Below are positions 23,902-32,754 of a stretch of 39,467 bases of DNA, in pieces (the stretch's first letter is position 1; each line of letters begins with the position of its first letter). The notes below the pieces were generated by a model. It did no database searches and was not told the origin of the DNA. It was given only the letters and a program-made list of their open reading frames with translations. The DNA is taken from assembly GCA_022425325.1 (NCBI GenBank), contig JAKMFW010000069.1, forward strand, positions 1 through 39,467. Reading direction: 5' to 3'. This DNA is from Acidimicrobiales bacterium. GTDB lineage: Bacteria > Actinomycetota > Acidimicrobiia > Acidimicrobiales > Aldehydirespiratoraceae. The position numbers were made by a program, and so were the translations under genes.

Positions 23902-25044
23902 TCAACCGTTGATCTTGAGCTCGGGATGGGTGCGCTTGCTTGGTCCGTGCGCCAGCACCCACTTTGCCATCTCCACGAACGCAAGCGACGCCTCGTTCTC
24001 GGGATCGATGGCCATGACAGGACGGCCCTGGTCGGAACCCTCCCGCATCGGCATGGTCATGGGGACCTGCCCGATGAGATCCACCTCGAGGCGATCGGCA
24101 AGGTCTTTCCCGCCGCCGGAACCGAAGAGGTGATACTGCTTGCCGTCATCGCCGGTGAACCAGGACATGTTCTCGATCACGCCCTTCACCTTGATGTTGA
24201 CCTGATCGAACATGAACGCCGAACGCTGGGCGACCTTCTGGGCGGCGGGGTTGGGGGTGGTGACGACGAAGGCCTCTGCGGTGGGCAGGAACGATGCAAG
24301 CGACAACGAGATATCGCCGGTGCCGGGCGGCAGGTCGACGAGAAGGAAGTCGGGTTCGTCCCAGAACACGTCGGTGAGGAACTGCTCGAGCGCCTTGTGC
24401 AGCATTGGTCCCCGCCAGATGACCGGCTGATCTTCCTGCGCGAAGAACCCCATCGAGATGCAGCGGACGCCATGCGTGCTGGGTGGCACGATCATGTCGT
24501 CGATGACGGTGGGCGGAAGCTCGACACCGAGCATGCGCGGGATCGAGAAGCCCCAGACGTCGGCGTCGACGACGGCGACCGACTTGCCTTGCTGCGCAAG
24601 CGCGATGGCCAGGTTGGCGGTGACCGACGACTTGCCCACGCCGCCCTTGCCGGACGCAATCAGCAGGACGCGGGTGCGGTTGCCAGCCTCGGCGAACGGG
24701 ATCGCTCGGCCCTCGGCGTGACCGTGCGCAGCCTGAGAACCGGCGGTGGCGGCGGGATTGCCGTGCAACATCTCGCGGACCTTTGCCCGCTGCTCATCGG
24801 TCATTACCCCGAAGTCGATGCTGACGAGGTTGACACCATCGAGGGCGGTGACCGCCTCGGTGACCTCGCTCTGGATCTGGTTGCGCAGGGGACAACCTGC
24901 GATCGTGAGGTCGATACCGACCTCGACATGGCCGCCGTCGATCGTGGTCGACCGGACCATGCCGAGGTCGACGATGCTGCGATGGAGTTCGGGATCCTGC
25001 ACCGGACGCAGGGCGTCGATGACGGCGGCTTCGGTGACGGACAT
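23902..25044 (-). CDS. mrp: Mrp/ApbC iron-sulfur cluster carrier ATPase
   Basis: 380 residues from ATG 25042-25044 with GGAG about 8 nt upstream; a longer frame lacks homologous sequence. N-terminal MIP18/DUF59-like domain (about 5-80, with C51-P52 in TIAGCPLRN), then the deviant P-loop SGKGGVGKSSV (131-141), DADVWGFSIPRML switch and VDLPPGTGD. The usual CxxC after ENMSWF is absent (TGDDGKQYHLFGSGGG), as in other actinobacterial Mrp proteins, so cluster binding through that site is not supported. Transcribed away from a SufR-like regulator gene through a shared 78-bp region holding a palindrome, consistent with iron-sulfur-linked regulation. First gene of the mrp-DUF3107-pdtaS run. Confidence 0.93.
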   Translation of the reverse strand: MSVTEAAVIDALRPVQDPELHRSIVDLGMVRSTTIDGGHVEVGIDLTIAGCPLRNQIQSEVTEAVTALDGVNLVSIDFGVMTDEQRAKVREMLHGNPAATAGSQAAHGHAEGRAIPFAEAGNRTRVLLIASGKGGVGKSSVTANLAIALAQQGKSVAVVDADVWGFSIPRMLGVELPPTVIDDMIVPPSTHGVRCISMGFFAQEDQPVIWRGPMLHKALEQFLTDVFWDEPDFLLVDLPPGTGDISLSLASFLPTAEAFVVTTPNPAAQKVAQRSAFMFDQVNIKVKGVIENMSWFTGDDGKQYHLFGSGGGKDLADRLEVDLIGQVPMTMPMREGSDQGRPVMAIDPENEASLAFVEMAKWVLAHGPSKRTHPELKING

Positions 25045-25092
25045 GGGAAGGACTCCAGGGCAGAGCGAAGTGGGGGACGAAGCGGCGTGAAT

Positions 25093-25115
25093 TTCTCCTA
25101 CCGCTGTAGGTAGAA
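25093..25115. promoter_or_regulatory. Palindromic operator candidate overlapping divergent promoters of mrp and the SufR-like gene
   Basis: Inner arms CCTAC (25097-25101) and GTAGG (25106-25110) around CGCT, extended by TTCT (25093-25096) against AGAA (25112-25115) with one bulged T. The right arm is part of the -10 box TAGAAT (25111-25116) of the SufR-like gene, whose GTG is 6 nt further on (leaderless). On the other strand the same bases read TATTCT, a possible -10 for mrp. A repressor bound here would block both. Confidence 0.6.
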
Positions 25116-25122
25116 TATCGGC

Positions 25123-25899
25123 GTGGACACCGTCTCCCCCAGCTCGGCACCGACCGGTTCGGCGGCCTCGAGCCCAGCCGGTCGACGTGATCTCACGCCC
25201 ACCGAGTTTGCGTCCACGGTCACGGCGATCACGGCAGCGTTCGGTGATCCGACTCGTCGCGACATCTTCTTGTTCGCCCACGCCAGCGACGACGGCGTCA
25301 CGGCAGCCGAGACCGCCAAGCATTTCGACCTGCACGCAAATGTGGCCCGGCACCACCTCGACAAGCTCGCCTCCGGCGGTTACCTCGTCGTCGAGATGGC
25401 GAAGCCGAGCGGTGGCGTCGGCCGACCATCGAAGCGCTACACCACCACCGACGATCAGGTGCATCTCGAAGTCGACGTTCGCCAGGACGACATCCTCGTG
25501 GCGCTCCTCGGGCGAGCCCTGAAGATGCTGCCCGCCGATGTCGCCGAGGAGATGGCCGAAGAGGTCGGTCTCGAGTACGGCAAGGCGATGGCCGAGACGC
25601 TCGAGCCGTCGTCGACCCATCGATCGTTCCAAGGAGCGCTGCACGCCATCGCTGATGCCCTTTCGGCCCACGGCTTCGCCGCTCGCGCCGAGCACGCCGA
25701 CGAGGACGAAGAGCTCCAAATCGTTGCCGAGCACTGCCCGTTCGGCGACGCCGTCGTCGAGCATCCGGTGATCTGCGCCGTCGACCGAGGGATCGTGAAG
25801 GGCATGCTCGCCCACATGATCGGCTCGACCCCCGGCGCCGACACCGCTTCGTCGCTCGCCCAGGGCGACGACGTCTGCGTCACCCACGTCTCGCTGTAG
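25123..25899 (+). CDS. SufR-like iron-sulfur transcriptional regulator
   Basis: 258 residues from GTG 25123. Winged helix-turn-helix (about 30-110): FGDPTRRDIFLFAHAS, VTAAETAKHFDLHANVARHHLDKLASGGYLV, then the wing KPSGGVGRPSKRY. The C-terminal domain has C205 and C218 in a CX12C pair (EHCPFG...PVIC) and C252, matching the SufR cluster-ligand pattern of CX12C plus a distal Cys (here CX33C). SufR-type proteins repress iron-sulfur assembly genes when holding a cluster. Gene placement divergent from mrp supports this. The family also includes regulators of other metals, and the operon controlled is inferred. Confidence 0.8.
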   Translation: MDTVSPSSAPTGSAASSPAGRRDLTPTEFASTVTAITAAFGDPTRRDIFLFAHASDDGVTAAETAKHFDLHANVARHHLDKLASGGYLVVEMAKPSGGVGRPSKRYTTTDDQVHLEVDVRQDDILVALLGRALKMLPADVAEEMAEEVGLEYGKAMAETLEPSSTHRSFQGALHAIADALSAHGFAARAEHADEDEELQIVAEHCPFGDAVVEHPVICAVDRGIVKGMLAHMIGSTPGADTASSLAQGDDVCVTHVSL

Positions 25900-25921
25900 T
25901 CGACGGCACGGAGAGGCGAAT

Positions 25922-25935
25922 GGTCCGCCCGGACC
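25922..25935 (+). terminator. Small hairpin after the SufR-like gene
   Basis: GGTCC-GCCC-GGACC, five perfect pairs, 22 nt past the stop at 25899 and just before the -10 box of the next gene. It could be a weak terminator or an operator. Confidence 0.3.
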
Positions 25936-25951
25936 GCTATCTTGCCGGGCC

Positions 25952-26416
25952 GTGACCCTGCACCTCGTGCGCCATGCCGCCGCCGGCGATCGCTCCCGCT
26001 GGGACGGCGACGACCTCGAACGCCCCCTCGACGAACGCGGCCGCCTTCAGGCGGAATCGCTGGCCGACTTCTTCGCCGATACGCCGATCCGTGCCGTGTG
26101 GTCGTCGATGGCCACCCGCTGCTCGCAGACGGTCGCACCACTCGCCGCCCGTCACGAACGCCCGGTCGAACTCCGACGCGAACTCACCGAAGGGGCACGG
26201 CCGAACGATCTGCTGGAGTTGATGCGAACAGAGGCGCTCATCGAGGGTGACCTCGTCATGTGCAGCCACGGCGACCTCATCCCCGAGGTACTCAACCGAC
26301 TCCTTCGAGAAGGCATGTCGGTCATCGGCGGGCGCGGCTGCGAGAAGGGCTCGGTCTGGACGCTCGAGGTGCGCGGCCGCGACATCGTGAGCGGCACCTA
26401 CACCGCCACTCCCTGA
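25952..26416 (+). CDS. SixA-like histidine phosphatase
   Basis: 154 residues from GTG 25952. R-H-A motif VRHAAAGDR with nucleophile H8, ERPLDERGRLQAESLADFF, SSMATRCSQTVAPL (second Arg) and the second catalytic His in VMCSHGDLIPEVL. This is the SixA/phosphoglycerate-mutase branch. SixA in E. coli removes phosphate from phosphohistidine proteins; substrate here unknown. A -10-like TATCTT (25938-25943) ends 8 nt before the start, implying a leaderless mRNA separate from the SufR-like gene. Confidence 0.84.
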   Translation: MTLHLVRHAAAGDRSRWDGDDLERPLDERGRLQAESLADFFADTPIRAVWSSMATRCSQTVAPLAARHERPVELRRELTEGARPNDLLELMRTEALIEGDLVMCSHGDLIPEVLNRLLREGMSVIGGRGCEKGSVWTLEVRGRDIVSGTYTATP

Positions 26417-26452
26417 TGACACCGCTCCGTCGGGGGTGGTCGTCGACGGGGC

Positions 26453-28555
26453 CTACGGGTCCGGGATGACTCGGATCGACGAGTAACACATCTCGTCGAC
26501 GGTGCCCTCGTTCCAGGTGACATAGCGAGGCTCTTCGAGGTGGACGAGGCTTCGATCCCACCAGCACTCGAAGCGGACCGTGTCGCCCCGCTCGATACGG
26601 ATCTCCTCGACCGGGGTGTAGTTGAGCTGCCACTCGAAACTCCACACCGGAATGTCGAGCAGGACTCGCTCATCGGGCGTATCCGGGTGCAGGGTCATCC
26701 GATACGAAGCACCGAACTCGTGCATATGGCCGAGCACCGAGAAGATCGTGCCGGTGTTGCGGGCCGCGAGGTCGCACGAACTGTGCGCAACCGTGCCATC
26801 GAGCTGGTCGTAGTCGGACAGTTGTCCGCCGCAGCCGCGGATCATGGAGTCAGGCAAGTACGCAGCCGTTTCCCCGTACAGCCCGGCCAACTCGACCAGG
26901 ACGGCATCGCGGTCGCACAGCGGGGCACCCGTGGCGATTTCCTCGGGCGTACAGGGCATCTCAGCGGGTGTCGTGTAGGCGGAGCCCTGGATGCGACGAA
27001 GACCGGCGGCCACCTCGTCGGGGGTCGCGGTCTGCAGCACGATCGTGGACTGGTCGGGCGGGGTCTCGTGGTCGAAGTGGTAGTGGATCTGGTTGACGAT
27101 CACGTCGCCCGGCTCGAGGTAGATGCCGACACGGTCGGGATACTCCGATGGTTGCTGGCCGGGCGCCCATCCGGCGATGTTGTACACGCCACCGGTCGTC
27201 AGGCCCTCGCCGACGAAACACTCGTAGCCGGGTTTGTCGTCTTCGGTCGAGCGGGCCTCGATCTCCGGCAGCGCCGACGCCGGCACACGGCTGATGATCG
27301 CGTGATGCACGACACTCGCCGCATCGGGTTCGAAGCTCATGCCGGTGATCCAGGTGCCATCGCCCTCGGGATCGGGGACCTCATAAACCTGGCAGCGGTA
27401 GTCATCCTTTTGCTCGAGCGAGCCGACATAGGGCTCGGCCGGGCTCGTCACGATGTCGCGTCGGATCGGATTGAGGAGCGGGGCGGTCGAGACAAGCGGG
27501 GTGTCGGGGGCGACATCGAGACCGCCCCCGCTGGCCGCCCAGTCGGCGAGGATCGCAAGTTCGTCGTCGTTGAGCGACCAGTCGTTGAGAAAGTCGGGGC
27601 TCTCGTCGGAGGGCAACCACGGCGGCATGTAGCCGACGCCGGTGACAAGCGCGATGTCATCGGCGATCGCTGCGGCATCACCAGCCGTGTCGAGGGCCAG
27701 CGTGCTCCAGCCGGGGCCGCCGCTGCGGTGACAACCCACACAGTTGGCCTGCAGCACCGGCATGACGTGCTCAGCGAACGCCCCACCCGCGATCTCATCG
27801 GCGGGAATGTCGCTCTCCAACGACCCGGAATCGTTTGCATTGAGGTCGATGCGGTCGGCAACCAGATCGAATTCGAGCGTGATCCCGTCGTCGGTGTGGG
27901 CAAGGCGAGCGATGTTGATCGGGCCGACGCCGAACGTCGAGCCGAGGATCGACGTGGAGACCGACGCCAGGATCCGGCCGTCGGTGATCGTGGCCTCACC
28001 GACGAACACAACCTCGTTGGTCGTCTCCTTCACGGTGAGGTTGCCGGTGAGCGTCAACGACGCCGTGTCCCCATCGGCGAACGAGGTCGGCAGACCTTCG
28101 ACCGACGTCGGCTCGAAACGGGCGAAGGGAAAGTGGGTCGAGGCGAGGAAGTCGTGCCGGAGACGCTTATCGCGCAGGTTCGAGTCGGAGGTGAACATCT
28201 CGACGTTAACGACAACCTCACCGATCGTCGACGAACTCGGATCCTCAAGATCGAACAGGATGTCGCCACCAACGACCGTGGTCGTGCCGACCGTGGTCTT
28301 CTCCGCACCGGCGAGACGTTCGGTCACGACGTAGCGGACCTCGCTGCCGTTGTTGGGGCTGATGCGGTAGAGCCGCTGGGTCTCCTCGTCGACCTCCTCG
28401 ACGGCGATGGTCGGCGCCTCGACATCCGTGGTCTGCGGATCGCCGTCGGCCAGCAACCAATCCCACTGGTCGCGAGTCACCATCAAGAGGCTGCCGATGA
28501 CCACCACACCGAGAATTGCGAACTGGCCGGGCTGAAGACGGCGCAGGGCTGCCAT
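26453..28555 (-). CDS. Secreted YceI - cytochrome c - copper type II monooxygenase-like fusion protein
   Basis: 700 residues from ATG 28553-28555. N-terminal anchor with hydrophobic segment about 12-26. A YceI-like beta-barrel domain follows (about 60-240: FTSDSNLRDKRLR, FARFEPT, LTLTGNLTVKETTNEV, VGPINIARL). Next a cytochrome c domain with CVGCH (272-276) and a likely distal Met in GYMPPW (M310). The C-terminal part resembles two-lobed peptidylglycine/dopamine-type copper monooxygenases: HH 417-418 and H491/H493 (IHYHF) for one copper; GHMH (610, 612) and M689 in the DEMCY motif for the other. Substrate unknown; electrons may come through the fused heme. Next to the ccm cluster that would attach the heme. 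A fusion of all three is unusual. Confidence 0.82.
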   Translation of the reverse strand: MAALRRLQPGQFAILGVVVIGSLLMVTRDQWDWLLADGDPQTTDVEAPTIAVEEVDEETQRLYRISPNNGSEVRYVVTERLAGAEKTTVGTTTVVGGDILFDLEDPSSSTIGEVVVNVEMFTSDSNLRDKRLRHDFLASTHFPFARFEPTSVEGLPTSFADGDTASLTLTGNLTVKETTNEVVFVGEATITDGRILASVSTSILGSTFGVGPINIARLAHTDDGITLEFDLVADRIDLNANDSGSLESDIPADEIAGGAFAEHVMPVLQANCVGCHRSGGPGWSTLALDTAGDAAAIADDIALVTGVGYMPPWLPSDESPDFLNDWSLNDDELAILADWAASGGGLDVAPDTPLVSTAPLLNPIRRDIVTSPAEPYVGSLEQKDDYRCQVYEVPDPEGDGTWITGMSFEPDAASVVHHAIISRVPASALPEIEARSTEDDKPGYECFVGEGLTTGGVYNIAGWAPGQQPSEYPDRVGIYLEPGDVIVNQIHYHFDHETPPDQSTIVLQTATPDEVAAGLRRIQGSAYTTPAEMPCTPEEIATGAPLCDRDAVLVELAGLYGETAAYLPDSMIRGCGGQLSDYDQLDGTVAHSSCDLAARNTGTIFSVLGHMHEFGASYRMTLHPDTPDERVLLDIPVWSFEWQLNYTPVEEIRIERGDTVRFECWWDRSLVHLEEPRYVTWNEGTVDEMCYSSIRVIPDP

Positions 28556-28566
28556 ACCCCAGTATG
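28553..28566. repeat. Inverted repeat over the start of the fusion gene
   Basis: CATAC-CCCA-GTATG, five perfect pairs, covers the ATG of the fusion gene; the minus-strand left part CATACT could be a -10 box 5 nt before the start. Possible operator. Confidence 0.3.
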
Positions 28567-28602
28567 GGCCGCCGATTCGCCAGCGTGAAACCACCCCCGG
28601 GC

Positions 28603-29754
28603 TCACGAAGCGCCGATCGATTCCCGAAGACCGAAAGCCAGGATCAGCCCCCGCAGATCCGCAGGCCTCGTGTCGAGATCGTCGAACGCCGCCAGGTCGG
28701 CGGCGGCCGAAACAGGATCGCCGAGGAAATTGTGGACGAACGCCCGGTACACGAGCGCCTCCGGATGCGCCGGCTCGACGCCGAGCGCCCGGTCGAGGAA
28801 CGTCAGCCCGATCTCGGCCGGAGCCAGGGCATCCGGGGTCGCCGACCGAGCGAGCAGCCAGCCCTGCCCGGCGAGCGCGTCCGGATTCTCGGGCACCGAC
28901 TCGAGCATCCACTCCCCCAGCTGGATGCCCGTGAACGGCTCACCCTGCGCCGCCAGCGCCTCGGCAGCGAGCAGCACGTCGTCCACCGTGAGCTCGGTTT
29001 CACTGAACGGCGCGGGATCATCGACCAGCGCAACCGGCTCGACACGGGCGAGTGCGTCATTTCTCGCGATCTCTGCAAGCCGATCGCGCAGACCCTGCTG
29101 AACGACGAGCTGCTCGATGAACGGGGGTGCGTCGAGTTGATCGAAGGCGTCGAGATGCCCCTTGGCTGCGTCGACATCACCGACATCGAGAGCGATGGCC
29201 GTGGCGAACACTCGAGCGTCGGCGTAGTCGGGGTCGATCGCCACGGCGTCCTCGACGAGGGGCCGGGCGTCGTCGACGTTCCCTTGGAGACGCAGGAACC
29301 ACGCCTTGTACGCAAGGGCCTCCGTGTTGGCGGGCGACAACTCGAGAACGTCGTCGTACACGTCGATTGCGGCGTCGAGATCACCCTCCCCGAGCAGTTG
29401 CTGCGCCTCGAGCAGGAGCTCCCGGGTGGTGACCCGGATCTCACCGGTGATCGTGTCGTTGAGTGTCCGACTGCCGGAGAACTGGGCGACGAGAATCCCA
29501 GCGAGGGTGGCAACGACGGTGATGGCGGCCAGCCACATCCAGCCGGTTCGCTTCGCTGTCGGCGCCTCGATCGGCGCAGGGTGCTCCCCCGCCTCGATTG
29601 CTCGAAGCACCCGAGCGGCGCGGGTGGTGTAGTCGGCCTTCAGTGATTCGTAGTCGGCGTCATCGAGATCGCCGGCCGCATACTCGGCCTCGAGATCGTC
29701 GAGCGACCCGAGCAGAAAGTCGCGCTCCTCGAGGAGCGCAGGATCGATGCTCAT
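28603..29754 (-). CDS. ccmI: CcmI-like TPR protein, cytochrome c maturation
   Basis: 383 residues. A cytoplasmic N-terminal part (ALLEERDFLLGSLDDLEAEYAAG, as in CcmI) with a leading Asp/Glu-rich helix, one membrane segment at about 72-91, then a periplasmic TPR region with ALELSPANTEALAYKAWF, IDPDYADARVFATAI and VEPAHPEALVYRAFV repeats. CcmI presents apocytochrome to the CcmF/H ligation complex. It begins by overlapping the ccmH stop (ATGA, 29751-29754). Sequence divergence from proteobacterial CcmI is high, so the assignment rests on domain layout and position. Downstream gap of 47 nt to the fusion gene. Confidence 0.83.
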   Translation of the reverse strand: MSIDPALLEERDFLLGSLDDLEAEYAAGDLDDADYESLKADYTTRAARVLRAIEAGEHPAPIEAPTAKRTGWMWLAAITVVATLAGILVAQFSGSRTLNDTITGEIRVTTRELLLEAQQLLGEGDLDAAIDVYDDVLELSPANTEALAYKAWFLRLQGNVDDARPLVEDAVAIDPDYADARVFATAIALDVGDVDAAKGHLDAFDQLDAPPFIEQLVVQQGLRDRLAEIARNDALARVEPVALVDDPAPFSETELTVDDVLLAAEALAAQGEPFTGIQLGEWMLESVPENPDALAGQGWLLARSATPDALAPAEIGLTFLDRALGVEPAHPEALVYRAFVHNFLGDPVSAAADLAAFDDLDTRPADLRGLILAFGLRESIGAS

Positions 29755-30209
29755 CCCCGATCGGCCATCGCCTGCTCGACCAGCACCTGGTCCTCATCGG
29801 TCGCTTCGAGATCGGCGTCGCGCTGCCATCGGCGGAACACCAGACCGAGGCCGGTGACCGCTACCGCCCCACCCACGACCGGCAGGATCCACACGAGGGC
29901 GGTGACGCCTTCGGCGGAGGGCGTGTAGTCGACGTCTTCGCCGAAGGTGTCAACGAGTTGGTCGCGGATGAATGCATCGGATCGTCCCTCGTCGACCCAG
30001 ACCCGGATCTCCCGCCGAATGTTGCGGGCCACGACGACGTCACTCTCGGCGACCGACTGCCCCTGGCAGACCGGACAGGCGAAATCCTGAGCCAGCGAGT
30101 ACGCCCGGTCGGCGTTGCTGAGCGGCGGACCCTCGTCGACGGTGGCGAAGACCAGCATCGACAACCCGAGGGAGGCGACGGCCAGCCACGAGGCGAGACG
30201 ACGGGTCAC
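29751..30209 (-). CDS. ccmH: CcmH cytochrome c maturation thiol oxidoreductase
   Basis: 152 residues. Signal/anchor segment at the N-terminus, then the CcmH/NrfF motif CPVCQGQSVAESD with C45 and C48, IRREIRVWVDEGRSDAFIRDQLVDTFGEDV and a C-terminal membrane helix (about 104-124). It keeps the apocytochrome heme-binding cysteines reduced for heme ligation. It overlaps ccmG upstream and ccmI downstream by 4 nt each. Confidence 0.93.
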   Translation of the reverse strand: MTRRLASWLAVASLGLSMLVFATVDEGPPLSNADRAYSLAQDFACPVCQGQSVAESDVVVARNIRREIRVWVDEGRSDAFIRDQLVDTFGEDVDYTPSAEGVTALVWILPVVGGAVAVTGLGLVFRRWQRDADLEATDEDQVLVEQAMADRG

Positions 30210-30790
30210 GACGACACCTCGGTGTCGGCGAGCGCTCGGGCGACCAGATCCTCGATCTGGTTGTCGAGATCATCCTTGGTGATCCCGCCGATGAGCTTGG
30301 CGGCGACCACGCCACTCGGTGCAACGAGATAGCTCTCGGGAACGGCGGTGACGCCATAGTCGACAGCGATTGCGCCCGTGTCGGTGGTGATCACGGGCCA
30401 CTCGCCGCCGTTCGCGAGGAAGAAGTCGCGGACGTTGGCTGAGGCATCGTCGAATGCAACCGACACGACGATGGCGTCACCGGTGATCGCTCGCTCCTCG
30501 GCGAAGGCAACGAGTTCGGGGTGCTCGACGATGCACGGAACGCACGTCGTGGAGAAGAAATTGACGACGACCCACTGACCACGATGGTCATCGATGTCGA
30601 ACCACTGCCCGTCGAGATCTTCTCCCTCGATGAGCGGAGCGAGGCGACCGACGGCGGTGGAGTTCGCCGCCCGCTCCGACGCCGGTTCGCCGGTGGCGAG
30701 CAACACGATCAGGAGCGCGAAGGCCACGGCGACCGGGAGAACAATCCAAACCGCCGTGCGGTGGGGCCCGGTTGCGGCGGTGGCCGTCAC
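30206..30790 (-). CDS. ccmG: CcmG/DsbE thioredoxin-like protein
   Basis: 194 residues. Membrane anchor at about 13-32, then a thioredoxin fold with active-site C83-V-P-C86 (FFSTTCVPC; the usual Trp before the first Cys is Thr) and the cis-Pro segment YGVTAVPESYLVAP, whose acidic residue is typical of CcmG. It resolves disulfides on CcmH and apocytochrome c outside the membrane. ATG 30788-30790 overlaps the ccmF stop. Confidence 0.93.
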   Translation of the reverse strand: MTATAATGPHRTAVWIVLPVAVAFALLIVLLATGEPASERAANSTAVGRLAPLIEGEDLDGQWFDIDDHRGQWVVVNFFSTTCVPCIVEHPELVAFAEERAITGDAIVVSVAFDDASANVRDFFLANGGEWPVITTDTGAIAVDYGVTAVPESYLVAPSGVVAAKLIGGITKDDLDNQIEDLVARALADTEVSS

Positions 30791-32754
30791 GACGGCGCCT
30801 CAACGGAGTCGGGTTCGGGGATGAGAGCCGAGGTCGGAGCGATCGGATTTCGACGTCGGCCTGGCACGACTGCGAGGGCCGTGCCCACCGCCATCACGAT
30901 GCCGCCGATCCACAACCAGAGAATCAATGGTTGGACCGTCGCACGGAGCACAACGGCGTCGTCAGCGTCTTCGGGAAAGGACAGCACCGAGAGCGCAATA
31001 TCGTCCTGGAGGGTCGAACGGACGCTCGGGGTACCGATCGTCTGACCGGCGAACGGGTACGTCGAGATCGCAGGCGCGTAGACCTGCCCGCCATCGACGC
31101 GAATGTCGGCTTTGCGCTCCACCCGATTGGGGTACTCGACGATACGAGACCCCTCATACGTGAGGGTGTGGCCCGAGATCACGGCACTGTCCCCGGGCTC
31201 GAGGGTGAACTCTCCCTGGCGGACATAGGCGTTGCTCGCGGCGAACGCCACCGCGATCAACACGACACCGAGGTGCACGATCATGCCGCCGTTGGTGCGA
31301 CCGACCAGACCACGCCAGCCCTGGCGTCGGGTGGCGAGCACCACCTGGCGCAGCGCGGCACCGCCTGCGAAGCCACCAAGGCCGAAGGCCAGCATCGGCG
31401 CCCATCCCCGAGCGCCGACAACCGCGGCAAACACCATCGAACCGACCCCGAGCCAGGCGGGCCAGATCAGTCGATCGGACAGGACGTCGCCGCTTGCCTT
31501 GCGCCACGGCAGGATCGGGGCGACCGCCATCAAGAACAGCAGGGTGAAGCCGATCGGCATGGTCATCTGATCGAAGTACGGATTGCCGACCGAGATCGTG
31601 CGACCGTCGATCGCCTCGACGATCAGCGGGAAGATGGTGCCGAGCAACACCACGAACGCAAAGCCGGCGAACACCACATTGTTGGCCAGGAACGCGCCCT
31701 CCCGCGAGATCGGCGAGTCGATACGACCAGGCGCACGGAGCTCATCTCCTCGCCAGGCGATCAGGCCGAGCGACACGATGACGATCAGCGCGAAGAACGT
31801 GAGGAACCACGGGCCGATCTGGGACTCGACAAAGGCGTGGACCGACTGCAACACCCCCGAGCGGGTGATGAAGGTGCCGAGGATGGTGAGCGCGAACGTC
31901 GAGACGACCAGGGACAGGTTCCAGACCCGCAACATGCCTCGACGCTCCTGGACCATCACCGAATGGATGAACGCCGTGCCGGTCAGCCACGGCAGGAACG
32001 ACGCGTTCTCGACCGGATCCCAGGCCCAGTAGCCGCCCCAGCCGAGGGTCTCGTAACTCCACCACGCACCGAGCACGATGCCGAAGGTGAGATACCCCCA
32101 CGCCAGCACGGTCCACCGGCGGGTGGCGACCAGCCAGCCCTCACCGACCCGGCCGGTGACGAGCGCCGCGATCGCGAACGCGAACGGCACCGTGAACCCG
32201 ACGTAACCCAGATAGAGGATCGGCGGATGGAACGCCATCAGGATGTGGTTCTGGAGCAGCGGATTCGGGCCGGGGCCGTCGTAGCCGGCCGGCGGGTCGA
32301 ACGAGGTGAACGGCGCCGACGGGCCGACCATCAACAAGAAGAAGAAGGCGCACACCACGAAGAGCGTGAGCATCACCCACTGCATCATCGGGTCGTCGCC
32401 ATCGTTGCGGAACTTCACGACGACTGCGACGACATAACCGCACAACACGAGCACCCACAGCAGCACCGACCCCTCGAGTGCCGCCCACAGGGTGGCGATG
32501 TTGAACAGCGCCGGGGTCTGAGATGAACCGTTGTCGGCCACGAACTGGACGGTGAAGTCACGCGTGATCAGGGCTCGCTCCATGATCACGACGGACGCGA
32601 CCGATGCGAGGGTCATCAACCCGACGAGCAACTTGGCGTCGGCGAACCAACGGGGCCGATAGCCGAGAATCCCGAGCAGCGCGACGATGATCCCGGCGAT
32701 GGCACAGGCGGCGCCGACGGTGACCGACGCCGAACCGAGCGCGACGTTGCTCAC
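30787..32754 (-). CDS. ccmF: CcmF heme-lyase subunit, cytochrome c maturation
   Basis: 655 residues from GTG 32752-32754, which overlaps the ccmE TGA (GTGA). Large polytopic protein with about 14-15 hydrophobic segments and the WWD heme-handling motif WGGYWAWDPVENASF, FHPPILYLGYVGF and a periplasmic loop near the C-terminus. CcmF takes heme from CcmE and ligates it to CXXCH motifs. Ends overlapping ccmG. A longer frame upstream is read-through of ccmE in another frame and is ignored. Confidence 0.95.
   Translation of the reverse strand: MSNVALGSASVTVGAACAIAGIIVALLGILGYRPRWFADAKLLVGLMTLASVASVVIMERALITRDFTVQFVADNGSSQTPALFNIATLWAALEGSVLLWVLVLCGYVVAVVVKFRNDGDDPMMQWVMLTLFVVCAFFFLLMVGPSAPFTSFDPPAGYDGPGPNPLLQNHILMAFHPPILYLGYVGFTVPFAFAIAALVTGRVGEGWLVATRRWTVLAWGYLTFGIVLGAWWSYETLGWGGYWAWDPVENASFLPWLTGTAFIHSVMVQERRGMLRVWNLSLVVSTFALTILGTFITRSGVLQSVHAFVESQIGPWFLTFFALIVIVSLGLIAWRGDELRAPGRIDSPISREGAFLANNVVFAGFAFVVLLGTIFPLIVEAIDGRTISVGNPYFDQMTMPIGFTLLFLMAVAPILPWRKASGDVLSDRLIWPAWLGVGSMVFAAVVGARGWAPMLAFGLGGFAGGAALRQVVLATRRQGWRGLVGRTNGGMIVHLGVVLIAVAFAASNAYVRQGEFTLEPGDSAVISGHTLTYEGSRIVEYPNRVERKADIRVDGGQVYAPAISTYPFAGQTIGTPSVRSTLQDDIALSVLSFPEDADDAVVLRATVQPLILWLWIGGIVMAVGTALAVVPGRRRNPIAPTSALIPEPDSVEAPS

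Noticed and set aside
23902-25887. 661-codon version of mrp
   Set aside because: The N-terminal 281 codons are antisense to the SufR-like gene; the family N-terminus begins at Met 25044.
26540-28588. Long plus-strand frame (about 680 codons) antisense to the monooxygenase fusion
   Set aside because: Antisense shadow of a GC-rich gene: no domain, Arg/Asp/Gly-rich composition, and the minus frame has all the motifs. The same holds for plus-strand frames at 30772-32526 and 5466-7493.
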